Shown here one piece after another: positions 10,339 to 18,691 of a stretch of DNA of 64,000 bases. Positions within the stretch are counted from its first letter, which is position 1. Each line of letters opens with the position of its first letter. This DNA comes from Bin87 sp963666865. GTDB lineage: Bacteria; Chloroflexota; Dehalococcoidia; Lucifugimonadales; UBA3495. The DNA lies in assembly GCA_963666865.1 (NCBI GenBank), contig OY763072.1:3968001-4032000 (forward strand), in the 5' to 3' direction. A model generated the notes under the pieces. It had not been told where the DNA came from and searched no databases. It was given only the letters and a program-made list of their open reading frames with translations. The position numbers and the translations under genes were made by a program.

Positions 10339-12831
10339 TTACTCGGTGGCTGACGCCGAGCCGTCGGCGTTGATCTCCACCTTCACGATAGGCGCAACCA
10401 GCTCGTTGAACAGAACCGCCGCCTCCGAAGTGGGGCCACCGACCCGGTCCACCCAGCCCGGCACCACGTTTTGAATGGCGGACTGGCGCTGGGCGGCCTG
10501 CATCTCGTCGGTGAATTCCACCAGCTTCATGCCTTGTTCAATGTTCGAGTTGATCGCATTGGGAGCGAAGTGCTCGAACAGCAACTGCCGGTTGAGGTAG
10601 GCGTGACGCGCGCCCTCCTCCAGGATGATGTTCTGGAGGTCCTTGGGCATCTGGTTCCAGCGGTTTTCGCTGATGGAGAACCAACTGTGTCCCACGGAGA
10701 CAATGGGGCCAACCAGGTAATCGGCCACTTCGTACCAGCGCAGGCCGTGTCCGCAGGAACCGCAGGAAATCGCGCCGTCGATGACGCCGCGCTCCAGAGC
10801 GGTGTACACGTCGGCGAAGGCGATAAACTGCGGTTCGGCGCCCATGCCGGAAAGCAGGTCGCTGAGCACCGTGCTGTGGCTGCGGACCTTGAGTCCCTGC
10901 AACTTCTCCAGGCTGTCCACCTGTGGCTTGGCGAAGATGTAGTTGTGGGCCGTCATCATGTAGGCCACCTGGATGCCGCCGTTCTGGGCGGTGACCTCGG
11001 CCATCTTGGGCTGGATGGCGTCAATGACGGCCAACTGCGCCGCCTGGGTCGGGTACAGGCCCCACAGGTTGCTCATGTCCATGATGGGGAAGTCGCCGCC
11101 CACGTAGCCGGAGTAGATCTGCGCGGAGTCCAGCGTGCCGTCCTCGATGAGGCGCAGCGAGTCCGGCCCGGCGATGCCCAGTTCGGGGAAGGACGAGACT
11201 TCGAAGACGACCTGCCCGTTGGTCCGGCGCTTGACACGCTCCACGAAGCCGATGTCCTCGGTTTCGGCGTAGTTGCCGATGGCCAGGCCGCAGTCAACCA
11301 GGGTCCGGTTGATGCACGCCATTTGCATCTCAAACTTCTCGCCTTCCGTAACCAGGGGAGTCAAGTTGAAGTTGATGCCGTCTTCCAGGCCACAGGACTT
11401 GCCCGACGGGCTGCCGCCGCCGTGAACGTCCGGCACCGTTGCGGCGGCCTCGCCGTCGCATGGCGTGGCGGCGATGGCTTCCTGCCCGCCGTTGGGGGAA
11501 TCGACGATGCTGATGCTCACGTCGCCAACCTTCCGGCCGCCTTCGTCGGACATCATCATGGAGGCGGAGGTTTCGCTGGCAGTGCCGTCGGAGTTGATGA
11601 CCACGCCCACGATGGGGCCGACTTTCTCGTTGAAGATGTTGACGCCCTCAGAGTTGGGGCCGCCGGCGCGCTGCACCCAGTTGGGAATGATGAGTCTCAG
11701 CGCGGTCTCGCGCATCTTCGCCTTCACGTCGTCGGGGAAGTCGGAGTACTCCATTCCTTCCTCAACGTTGAGGGTGATTCCGGCCGGGTCCCAGTCCTCT
11801 TTAAGCAGGCGCAGATTTTCGGCCTCGTATTCCTGCCCCACTTCCTTGAGGATGCTGCGGTTCTCGTCGGTCAACTGCGCCCATTTTTCGCCGTTGACGG
11901 TGACGTAGGTCACGCCGATGGAGCCGACGATGGGGCCGTAGAGGTAGTCGGTAACTTCGTACCAGCGCTGTCCGTAGCCGGGGGTTCCGCCCGTAACGCC
12001 GCCGTCCAGCACGCCGCGCTCCAGGGCGGTGTACACGTCGGCGAAGGCGACGAACTGGCCCTCGGCGCCGAGGCCGGCCAGCAGGTCGCCCAGGATGGTG
12101 CTGTGCTGGCGGATCTTCCTGGCATCGTAGGACGCCAGGTCGGGCAGGGGTTCGCGGCTGAAGATGTACTGGTTGGGGTAGTAGTTGCGGAAGATAGGCT
12201 CGCCTCCGGTGGCATCGCGAAGGATGCGGATCATATCCCCTTCAATGGCATCGGTCAGCGCCAGGTGAGCGTCGTTGCTGGGGGACAGTCCCCACAGGTT
12301 GCCGACGTCTATCACCGGCAGGTCGCCGCCCACGTAACCGGAATAAATCTCCGCGAATTCCAGGGTGTGGTCCTCCACCAGCCGGATCGTGTCAGGACCG
12401 CCCAATCCCAGTTCGGGGTAGGAAGAGATTTCGATGGTCACCTCGCCGTTGGTGCGTTCCGCGACACGGGGGGCGTAGAAGTCGCGGATCAACTCGCAGG
12501 GACGCAGGGAGCGGTTGATACAAACCACCTGCAGGGTGATGGCCTCCTGGACCTCCGGCGCCGGGATGGGAGTTTGCGTGGGAGGCACCGGGGTGGGCGT
12601 ATTCTCCGGCCCGGTGGCGGCCGGCGCCGTCTGGCCGCCACCGCCGCCGGCGGCAGGAGCGGATCCGCCGGTGGCGGCGCCAGTCTGCGTTTCAGCCGCC
12701 GGCTGCTCGGCGGGGCTGCCGCCACACGCGGCCACAACCGTCATCAAAAGGGCAATGCCAACCATGGCGACCATTGCCCTCCAGGGCAGAGACGCCCGCA
12801 GATACGGGCGCGATCGGTACGAATTCAGCAT
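10339..12831 (-). CDS. dctP: TRAP solute-binding lipoprotein with two fused DctP domains (A)
   Basis: An 830-residue protein: signal peptide with lipobox VAAC (Cys36), a Gly/Ala/Pro/Thr-rich linker, DctP domain 1 of the VTGG (alpha) type, a 70-residue linker with several Cys, then a DctP domain of the SCGSCG (beta) type. Domain 2 matches the dctP remnant at 7132-7772. Domain 1 is almost identical to domain 2 of the 7931-10183 protein. ATG at 12829-12831 is preferred over the TTG two codons upstream. The TRAP membrane partners are 6 kb away on the other strand. Such double binding proteins could present two related ligands, or raise the effective receptor density; that is inference. Confidence 0.87.
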   Translation of the reverse strand: MLNSYRSRPYLRASLPWRAMVAMVGIALLMTVVAACGGSPAEQPAAETQTGAATGGSAPAAGGGGGQTAPAATGPENTPTPVPPTQTPIPAPEVQEAITLQVVCINRSLRPCELIRDFYAPRVAERTNGEVTIEISSYPELGLGGPDTIRLVEDHTLEFAEIYSGYVGGDLPVIDVGNLWGLSPSNDAHLALTDAIEGDMIRILRDATGGEPIFRNYYPNQYIFSREPLPDLASYDARKIRQHSTILGDLLAGLGAEGQFVAFADVYTALERGVLDGGVTGGTPGYGQRWYEVTDYLYGPIVGSIGVTYVTVNGEKWAQLTDENRSILKEVGQEYEAENLRLLKEDWDPAGITLNVEEGMEYSDFPDDVKAKMRETALRLIIPNWVQRAGGPNSEGVNIFNEKVGPIVGVVINSDGTASETSASMMMSDEGGRKVGDVSISIVDSPNGGQEAIAATPCDGEAAATVPDVHGGGSPSGKSCGLEDGINFNLTPLVTEGEKFEMQMACINRTLVDCGLAIGNYAETEDIGFVERVKRRTNGQVVFEVSSFPELGIAGPDSLRLIEDGTLDSAQIYSGYVGGDFPIMDMSNLWGLYPTQAAQLAVIDAIQPKMAEVTAQNGGIQVAYMMTAHNYIFAKPQVDSLEKLQGLKVRSHSTVLSDLLSGMGAEPQFIAFADVYTALERGVIDGAISCGSCGHGLRWYEVADYLVGPIVSVGHSWFSISENRWNQMPKDLQNIILEEGARHAYLNRQLLFEHFAPNAINSNIEQGMKLVEFTDEMQAAQRQSAIQNVVPGWVDRVGGPTSEAAVLFNELVAPIVKVEINADGSASATE

Positions 12832-12940
12832 GGTCAATCCTCACATAAGCGGCATCGGAGCTACTGACCGCGCCAGCAACCCTCGCGATGGGGTATCGGC
12901 GCAACAAACTACCAGCGGCTTGGCGCGGTGTCAACGATAT

Positions 12941-13036
12941 AATTGTCTGAATCAGGATTTGCGGGATTTTTGAGATTATCAGGATTGAGGCAATCCCGGT
13001 AATCCTCCAATCCTGATAATCTTGATTCAGACAATT
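12941..13036. repeat. Palindromic MITE-like repeat upstream of the SDR gene
   Basis: Inverted arms starting AATTGTCTGAATCA (12941) and ending TGATTCAGACAATT (13036) pair again further in through GATTATCAGGATTG. The left arm carries an extra stretch of about 16 nt containing two GGATTT-like units. The whole can fold into one long hairpin. It contains no open frame and ends 14 bp before the SDR start, so it forms much of that gene's 5' region. Confidence 0.75.
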
Positions 13037-13050
13037 TAAGGAGAAAGATC

Positions 13051-13833
13051 ATGCCATACCCAGGGTTGGATTTAACGGGGCGCAAGGCGTTGGTCACGGG
13101 CGCGGCGCGGGGCATCGGCGCGGCGCTGGCCCTGGGACTGGCCCAGGCCGGCGCCGACGTGGCGGTGAGCGATCTGGCGACGGACGAATCCTGGGAAGGA
13201 CTGTCCGACACGGTTATCCGCATCCGGAACGAGGGGCGCGTGGGCCTGGCCGGCGATCTCGACGTCCAGGACGTGCCGGAGATCAACCGCACCATCCGGC
13301 GCATGGCAGACGACCTGGGCGGGCTGGACATACTGGTGAACAACGCCGGCATCCGGCGCCGCGCGCCGGCCCTGGAGGTCACGGAAGACGACTGGGACGC
13401 GGTGTTGGACACCAATCTGAAAGGGGCATTCTTCTGCGCCCAGGCCGCGGCCCGGCTGATGATCCCCAACGGGTTCGGGCGCATTATCAACATCGCGTCG
13501 CAGATGGCGGTGGTGGGAGCGGTGAACCGGGCGGCCTATTGCGCCAGCAAGGGCGGCCTCGCCAACCTGACGCGGGTATTGGCGCTGGAATGGGCCCAGC
13601 ACGGCATCACCGTTAACGCCATCGGACCAGGCCCGACCACTACGCCCGGCCTGCTGGAGGCGGACGACCGCGACGCCGACGAGGTGGCCGCGGAAATGGC
13701 GATCAAGATGCCCCTGGGCCGGCGCATGGACCCGGAGGAACTGGTGGGCGCGGCGATTTACCTGGCCAGCGATTCAGCGGGAGCGACGACGGGGCACCTG
13801 CTGGTGGTGGATGGTGGGTGGACGGCGTTGTAG
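13051..13833 (+). CDS. SDR-family oxidoreductase (FabG-like)
   Basis: A 260-residue classical short-chain dehydrogenase/reductase. The dinucleotide site is TGAARGIG (residues 16-23), followed by NNAG and the active-site IASQ...YCASK motif (Ser, Tyr, Lys). GPGPTTTPG and the C-terminal HLLVVDGGW are typical of FabG-like and sugar/cyclitol dehydrogenases. AAGGAG lies 8 bp before the ATG. The gene begins just after a long palindromic repeat and is followed by the flavin oxidoreductase in the same direction. The substrate is not predictable. Confidence 0.88.
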   Translation: MPYPGLDLTGRKALVTGAARGIGAALALGLAQAGADVAVSDLATDESWEGLSDTVIRIRNEGRVGLAGDLDVQDVPEINRTIRRMADDLGGLDILVNNAGIRRRAPALEVTEDDWDAVLDTNLKGAFFCAQAAARLMIPNGFGRIINIASQMAVVGAVNRAAYCASKGGLANLTRVLALEWAQHGITVNAIGPGPTTTPGLLEADDRDADEVAAEMAIKMPLGRRMDPEELVGAAIYLASDSAGATTGHLLVVDGGWTAL

Positions 13834-13863
13834 AATTGTGACGAGTGCATTGTCGTTACGAAC

Positions 13864-13891
13864 GTAGGGGCGAATAATTATTCGCCCCTAC
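13864..13891. repeat. 28-bp palindrome, AT core (copy 1)
   Basis: Perfect palindrome: arms GTAGGGGCG and CGCCCCTAC around AATAATTATT. It lies 13 bp before the flavin oxidoreductase ATG, in the gap between two co-directional genes. It is one of six family members in this window. Confidence 0.95.
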
Positions 13892-13903
13892 ACGGGAGGC
13901 GCT

Positions 13904-15046
13904 ATGAAGTTCGGGATGTTTTACGAGTTGCAGATGCCCCGCCCATGGACGGACACAGCGGAGTACGACACGCTGTGGAACGCGGTGCGGCAGGTGCAGT
14001 ATGCGGAGGAGATGGGCTTTGAACGGACGTGGCTGGTGGAGCACCACTTCCTGACGGAGTTCGCGCACTCGTCGGCGCCGGAGGTGATGCTCGCGGTGAT
14101 GGCCCAGCACACCAAAAAGATGCGCCTCGGCTTCGGCGTGGTCTTGGCCCCGGTGCATCACCCGCTACACGTGGCGGCGCGGGCGTCCACGCTGGACATC
14201 CTGAGCGACGGCCGCGTGGACGTGGGCGTCGGGCGCACCAAGGGGCCGTACCAGCTGACTCCCTTCGGAACCGACGTAGCCCAGACCCAGAGCATGATGG
14301 TGGAAACGCTGGAATGCCTGCCCCGGATGTGGTGCGACGAGGTTTTCAGCCACGACGGGGAGAACTGGACGATACCGCCCCGGGAGGTCATCCCCAAGCC
14401 CTTGCAACAGCCTCACCCGCCCCTGTGGATGGCCTGCACCCAGGAAGACACCTTCCGCCTGGCCGGACAGTTGGGCGTCGGCTGCCTGGTGAACACGCTG
14501 GGCGGCACCGACAAGACGCGGGGGCTGGTGAATGCCTATTACGAGGCCATTGAGAACGCTGTTCCCGTTGGGCGATTCATCAACCGACAGGTGGTGGCGT
14601 CCACCATCGGTTTCTGCGACGAAGACGACGCCAAAGCAAGGCAGAAGGGCGCCGAGGTCGCCGCGTGGTACCTGGAGCAGAGCCGGCAGCGGTTCGTGCT
14701 GGAATGGTCCGGCGTGGATCCCGACGCGGTGCCGGACGAGTACAAGTTCTACGTCCAGGGCGGCGCGGTGCGCGGCGGCGGTTCCGGCTTGCGCCGGAAT
14801 GACGAAATAAGGTCGGAAGACCCGCAGCAGCAGAAACCGCCTACGCCGGAGGAGCTGCTGGCCGGCGGCGGCTACTGCGTGGGCGACCCCGACGCCTGCA
14901 TCCGGGTGATCGAGGAGTTCGAGGCCATGGGCGTGGACGAGATCATGCCCATCTTCCAGGCCGGCTACGCCACCCACGAAGAGGTGATGAACTCCATCCG
15001 GCTGTTTGGGGAATATGTAATCCCCTATTTCCAGAAGAAGGCGTAA
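13904..15046 (+). CDS. Luciferase-like (LLM) flavin-dependent oxidoreductase
   Basis: A 380-residue protein of the bacterial-luciferase/F420-flavin monooxygenase superfamily with a TIM-barrel fold. It opens with MKFGMFYELQMPRPW. WLVEHHFLTEF and LGFGVVLAPVHHPLHVAARASTLD are strongly typical, as are the RVDVGVGRTKGPY and GD.D.CIRVIEEFEAMGVDEIM segments. GGGAGG precedes the ATG. Around residues 290-302 the frame reads through a REP-type hairpin (14781-14803), adding GLRRNDE-type residues in a Gly-rich, probably surface loop. Cofactor (FMN or F420) and substrate cannot be told from the sequence. A DUF362 gene follows. Confidence 0.88.
   Translation: MKFGMFYELQMPRPWTDTAEYDTLWNAVRQVQYAEEMGFERTWLVEHHFLTEFAHSSAPEVMLAVMAQHTKKMRLGFGVVLAPVHHPLHVAARASTLDILSDGRVDVGVGRTKGPYQLTPFGTDVAQTQSMMVETLECLPRMWCDEVFSHDGENWTIPPREVIPKPLQQPHPPLWMACTQEDTFRLAGQLGVGCLVNTLGGTDKTRGLVNAYYEAIENAVPVGRFINRQVVASTIGFCDEDDAKARQKGAEVAAWYLEQSRQRFVLEWSGVDPDAVPDEYKFYVQGGAVRGGGSGLRRNDEIRSEDPQQQKPPTPEELLAGGGYCVGDPDACIRVIEEFEAMGVDEIMPIFQAGYATHEEVMNSIRLFGEYVIPYFQKKA
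14781..14803. repeat. REP-type hairpin inside a coding frame
   Basis: GTTCCGGCTTGCGCCGGAAT followed by GAC matches the REP units found between genes elsewhere (for example at 19403 and 27947), but here it lies inside the LLM oxidoreductase frame without disrupting it. Confidence 0.8.
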
Positions 15047-15076
15047 AGCCACAGGGGACATCATGGCCCGCTCGAC

Positions 15077-15104
15077 GTAGGGGCGAATAATTATTCGCCC
15101 CTAC
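15077..15104. repeat. 28-bp palindrome, AT core (copy 2)
   Basis: Identical to the copy at 13864. It lies between the flavin oxidoreductase stop and the DUF362 start, 31 bp before the ATG, both genes on the plus strand. Confidence 0.95.
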
Positions 15105-15135
15105 AACATAACAATGGAGACAGCGCGAGGTATTG

Positions 15136-16275
15136 ATGACTACGGTTGAACAGTTGGGGACAAATCGGCAGGCGACGGATGCCCGCAGAACCGGGACGCC
15201 GGTGGTATCGGTGGTTGCCACTACGCCAGGGACAGTGCTAGCCGACGTGGAGCGTGCCATGCGGCTGGCCGGCGCGGAGCAAGTCCTGTCGCCGGAGCAG
15301 GAAACGCTGCTGAAAATCAACATCTCGTGGCAGCACTGGTATCCGGGGTGTTCAACTACGCCGTGGCAGCTGGAGGGTGTGATCTGCGGGTTGCAGAACA
15401 TGGGCCATCGCGATCTCATCGCCGCGCACAACGGGACGGTGGTGGTGGATTCCTTTGAGGGCGAGGTCAACAATAAGCACAAGCCGGTGCAGGACAAGTA
15501 CCGACTCCGCACGGTTCACCTGGACACGCCGCCGGAGCCGTGGGTACGTTACAAACCCAAGGCCGAGATGCTGGTCCTGGACGACATATATCCTGAGGGC
15601 ATCGAGATACCGGAGATATTCGCCGGCAAAAACATCGTGCATCTGCCCACCATGAAGACCCACGTGTTCACCACCATGACCGGCGCGATGAAGAACGCCT
15701 TCGGCGGCCTGCTGCACCGCAAGCGGCACTGGACCCACTCGGTGATCCACGAGACGCTGGTGGACCTGCTGGCGATCCAGCAGGAAATCCACCCCGGCAT
15801 CTTCGCCGTCACCGACGGCACCTTCGCCGGCGACGGGCCGGGTCCCCGCGCCATGCGCTGGCACATCAAGAACCGCCTCGTGGCCGGCGCCGACCAGGTG
15901 GCCGTCGATGCGGTGGTGGCGTCGATGATGGGCTTCGACCCGCTGTCCCTGCGGTTCATCCGCCTGGCCCACGAGCGCGGCCTGGGCATCGGCGATATGC
16001 GCGACATCGAGGTGGTGGGCGACGAGCCGGACATCAGCCACGTCAACTGGAACTTCGCCGACAACGAAAACACCTTCGCCAGCCGCGGCCAGAAGATGAT
16101 CTACTGGGGGCCGCTAAAGCCGCTGGAAAACGCGCTGCTGCGCTCGCCGCTGGCGGGCTGGGCGTATGCAGCGAGCAATCTGTACCACAACGGGTATTGG
16201 CTGAATACGATTGGGAAGGGTAGGGTGAAGAAGGCGCTGCGGACGGAGTGGGGGAAACTGTGGGAGAGTTATTAG
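15136..16275 (+). CDS. DUF362-domain protein
   Basis: A 379-residue protein of the DUF362 family, often found with ferredoxin-type or corrinoid metabolism but of unproven function. Recognisable parts are LLKINISWQHWYPGCSTTPW, the central IVHLPTMKTHVFTTMTGAMKNAFGGLL and the GADQVAVDAVVASMMGFDP segment. No additional ferredoxin domain or CxxC cluster is present. ATG at 15136 is chosen; a TTG one codon earlier is also open. It follows the LLM oxidoreductase in the same direction, and the Septu-like module 2 begins 47 bp downstream. Confidence 0.82.
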   Translation: MTTVEQLGTNRQATDARRTGTPVVSVVATTPGTVLADVERAMRLAGAEQVLSPEQETLLKINISWQHWYPGCSTTPWQLEGVICGLQNMGHRDLIAAHNGTVVVDSFEGEVNNKHKPVQDKYRLRTVHLDTPPEPWVRYKPKAEMLVLDDIYPEGIEIPEIFAGKNIVHLPTMKTHVFTTMTGAMKNAFGGLLHRKRHWTHSVIHETLVDLLAIQQEIHPGIFAVTDGTFAGDGPGPRAMRWHIKNRLVAGADQVAVDAVVASMMGFDPLSLRFIRLAHERGLGIGDMRDIEVVGDEPDISHVNWNFADNENTFASRGQKMIYWGPLKPLENALLRSPLAGWAYAASNLYHNGYWLNTIGKGRVKKALRTEWGKLWESY

Positions 16276-16322
16276 GATATGGTTGGGCACCCCATCATGG
16301 TCGATGGTCAAAGGAAACGCGT

Positions 16323-17630
16323 ATGCATGTACCAGCTACTACAATCGGGGGAATACCGCCATTTACCGATCCGGTGGAGTTCAAGTTCGATGAGCGCGTT
16401 AACGTGTTCATTGGACCAAATGGGTCTGGCAAAACCACTCTTCTAAAGCATCTCCTGAAACGATCCAGGCACGCCATTTGGAATGGCCTGACCGATGCGA
16501 TCACGGTCGTGATACCGGCAATGCGGAGTCAATATGTTGACCGCAAGCATGACAGCGGTTTTTCCGTATCGGCTTACCTCAACCGGGAGTATATGTACGA
16601 TTTTTCAGTGGAAATGCAGTCTAGCACTAAAGATTTGGACGACGTTCTTAGCGGTAACGATGTACAAGATATCGCCAACTGGATGTCCAAATTTATCGAT
16701 GATTCTCAGGAAGAAGGCACTCTGGGTGATTCAGGGATTCCGATAGTGGATGCGGCTGATCAACTGAGAAAAGCAATCGATATATCGTTCATGTGCGCAC
16801 GGGAGATTTGCCAAGAGATCATAATCCCGAGTCCAAGCCAACCAAAGCCCACTGATGAGGTTGTCACATCAGAAGGGATTTCTGGCAGTGGCTTACCAAT
16901 CGCAGAATCTTTTGTGGAACTCGGTATGAGCGTTCCAGCCGGTTACCAGTATGATGCCAACGCCGGCAGGACAGTGCAATATATCGTCGGCGGGCTGCCA
17001 ATGCAGTCTTTGAGTTCAGGTACGGAAGGAACGCTCTGGTGGACGAGGTGGATTGCACTTAATCTTTTGGTGGTCGGATTACTTAATTTTTCGCACTGGC
17101 AGGATTGGGAGGAACGACCCGCTATCCTTCTCATCGACGAAATCGAGAACCACCTTCACCCCACCTGGCAGCGCCGCGTCATTCCCGCCCTGCTGGAGCA
17201 TTTCCCCGGCCTTCAGATTTTCGCCACCACGCACTCGCCCTTCGTAGTGGCCGGGTTGAAGGCGGGGCAGGTACATCTGCTGAACCGGGACGCCAACGGT
17301 GTCGTTACCGCCACCACCAACACCGAGGACATCGTGGGTTGGACTGCGGATGAGATTTTGCGGACGATGATGGGTGTCCAGGACCCGACCGATGATGAAA
17401 CGGCCCGGAACGCCGCGGAGTTGCGGCAACTACGGGATGAAGGGCCGCGGGCCACTCCCGGAGAAGAAGAGGAGCGTCAGAAACGAATGCAGCAACTCCG
17501 TCGCCTGGTGGACCGGGACCTGCTGGCCGGCGGGCCGAAAGCGCGCCGCCGCGAGGATTTTGCTCGGCGGTTCCGGGAAGCCATGGAACGCCAGCGACAG
17601 GGAGAAGAATTGAACCAGGACAATGGGTAG
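16323..17630 (+). CDS. Septu PtuA-like AAA/SMC-type ATPase (module 2)
   Basis: A 435-residue ATPase with a canonical Walker A (GPNGSGKTT) near residue 36, Walker B AILLIDEIENHLHPTWQ (D272-E273) and ATTHSPF. A charged helical tail ends in LNQDNG, against LNQENG in module 1. From Walker B to about residue 350 it is nearly identical to the module 1 ATPase, while the segment between Walker A and B is unrelated at sight. AAAGGAAA is located 7-14 bases before the ATG. The nuclease gene overlaps its end by 8 bp. Role in phage defence is inferred from the Septu-type pairing. Confidence 0.78.
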   Translation: MHVPATTIGGIPPFTDPVEFKFDERVNVFIGPNGSGKTTLLKHLLKRSRHAIWNGLTDAITVVIPAMRSQYVDRKHDSGFSVSAYLNREYMYDFSVEMQSSTKDLDDVLSGNDVQDIANWMSKFIDDSQEEGTLGDSGIPIVDAADQLRKAIDISFMCAREICQEIIIPSPSQPKPTDEVVTSEGISGSGLPIAESFVELGMSVPAGYQYDANAGRTVQYIVGGLPMQSLSSGTEGTLWWTRWIALNLLVVGLLNFSHWQDWEERPAILLIDEIENHLHPTWQRRVIPALLEHFPGLQIFATTHSPFVVAGLKAGQVHLLNRDANGVVTATTNTEDIVGWTADEILRTMMGVQDPTDDETARNAAELRQLRDEGPRATPGEEEERQKRMQQLRRLVDRDLLAGGPKARRREDFARRFREAMERQRQGEELNQDNG

Positions 17631-18429
17631 AGCCATGCACGGCGTGGAGCGTTCGCCGGAACCCGGCTTCTTCGACGCTATCCGCTGCCGCTACGACCGC
17701 TGGGATGAGCTGTACGGAGTTGCCGGCGCACTGGTCAGGGACTGCCGCAACCGCCGGCCGACGCCATGCTGCACCGCGTATCTGCGCGGACTTGACGGTG
17801 AAGGCATCCGCCAGGAAATCAGGAACGCTCTGCGGGCCGATTTTTCCGGCGTTTGTGGCTATTGCGAGCAGGATTGCGCGGACATCGTAACTGCTATCGA
17901 GCACTTTCGCCCGCGCCTACGGTTTCCCGGCGAATGGATAACTTGGCTCAACCTGGTTTATGCTTGCCAACGCTGCGATGAGCGGAAGGAAGACAAATGG
18001 CCGGGAGCGCCCGGCGACCCGGATAGGTCGTTCAGCTACGTCAACCCCAGCCTGACTCCCGACCAACAGCCGGCGGAGGAGTTCTTCGAGTATTACATTG
18101 AGACTGGCGATGCAGCCAGCCATGTGGATGACGCTGGCGATATGGTGCCAGGCCAGGTTATACCATCGTCAAATCTATCATCCAGTGATTGGTGGAGAGC
18201 AGATCGTACCATTCTGGACTTGGACCTGAACTCCGACTACGAGCAGGTTGACGCCAGGCTGCCGGATCTCCGCACCGATCAGCTGGACTTTGTACTTGAC
18301 GAGATTGGCGACCTGACGGCGGACGTAACTAGAACGTCGGCGGTATTGCAGCAGTATTCCCAGCCCGATCAACCTTTCTCGAGCTACGTGGCGGCGTTTG
18401 CCAGGTCATTGGGTGTCCAAGTGCGCTGA
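17623..18429 (+). CDS. Septu PtuB-like HNH nuclease (module 2)
   Basis: A 268-residue HNH nuclease. CGYC (C78, C81), AIEHFRPR (E93-H94), WLNLVYACQRC (N110, C115, C118), ERKEDKWP and YVNPSL follow the order of the PtuB/retron-associated HNH family. ATG at 17623 overlaps the ATPase gene and has AGGA upstream; ATG at 17635 is an alternative. Compared with module 1 it has the compact DHF-to-WxNL spacing and the usual Glu before the His. Downstream lies a larC fragment, not another defence gene. Confidence 0.8.
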   Translation: MGRAMHGVERSPEPGFFDAIRCRYDRWDELYGVAGALVRDCRNRRPTPCCTAYLRGLDGEGIRQEIRNALRADFSGVCGYCEQDCADIVTAIEHFRPRLRFPGEWITWLNLVYACQRCDERKEDKWPGAPGDPDRSFSYVNPSLTPDQQPAEEFFEYYIETGDAASHVDDAGDMVPGQVIPSSNLSSSDWWRADRTILDLDLNSDYEQVDARLPDLRTDQLDFVLDEIGDLTADVTRTSAVLQQYSQPDQPFSSYVAAFARSLGVQVR

Positions 18430-18436
18430 GGTCGAT

Positions 18437-18550
18437 GCTTCGACCACCGCACTCCAACCCACCCCCGCTCCCGCGCCGCCGCCATGTCCTCATACCCCAG
18501 CGCCGCGCTGACCACCGCGCCGCCCAGCCGCTTGCGCTTGAGCGCATTCT
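18437..18550 (-). pseudogene. larC: Fragment of the larC 3' end
   Basis: Read on the minus strand, this segment encodes LKRKRLGGAVVSAALGYEDM followed by AAARERG. It corresponds to the last 40 residues of LarC (6850-6950), with strong nucleotide similarity (CTCAAGCGCAAG, GGCTGGGCGG). No upstream larC sequence is attached, and the frame has no plausible start. It lies directly after the module 2 nuclease, whereas the intact larC lies just past module 1. Confidence 0.72.
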
Positions 18551-18592
18551 TGACATCCGTTTTTGGGGCGCATAGACTGCCCCCGGCGTATT

Positions 18593-18637
18593 GGGACACC
18601 CGATTTTGCGAATGTTTCGGCTGAAATCGGGTGTCCC
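18593..18637. promoter_or_regulatory. Perfect 14-bp inverted repeat before dctQ
   Basis: GGGACACCCGATTT at 18593-18606 and its exact complement AAATCGGGTGTCCC at 18624-18637 enclose a 17-nt loop, 54 bp before the dctQ start. No T run follows, so it is not a standard terminator. It could be an operator, a hairpin in the dctQM leader, or a small repeat. Confidence 0.6.
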
Positions 18638-18691
18638 GCGACCTCGCAAGGCTCCTCTTGAACCGACCTGACTGAAACCCGGAGGCCCCCG

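Noticed and set aside
10471..12867. A 798-codon open frame on the plus strand, antisense to the tandem DctP gene
   Set aside because: It mirrors the minus-strand gene codon by codon in GC-rich sequence, has no domain, and the minus strand carries clear DctP domains and a lipoprotein signal.
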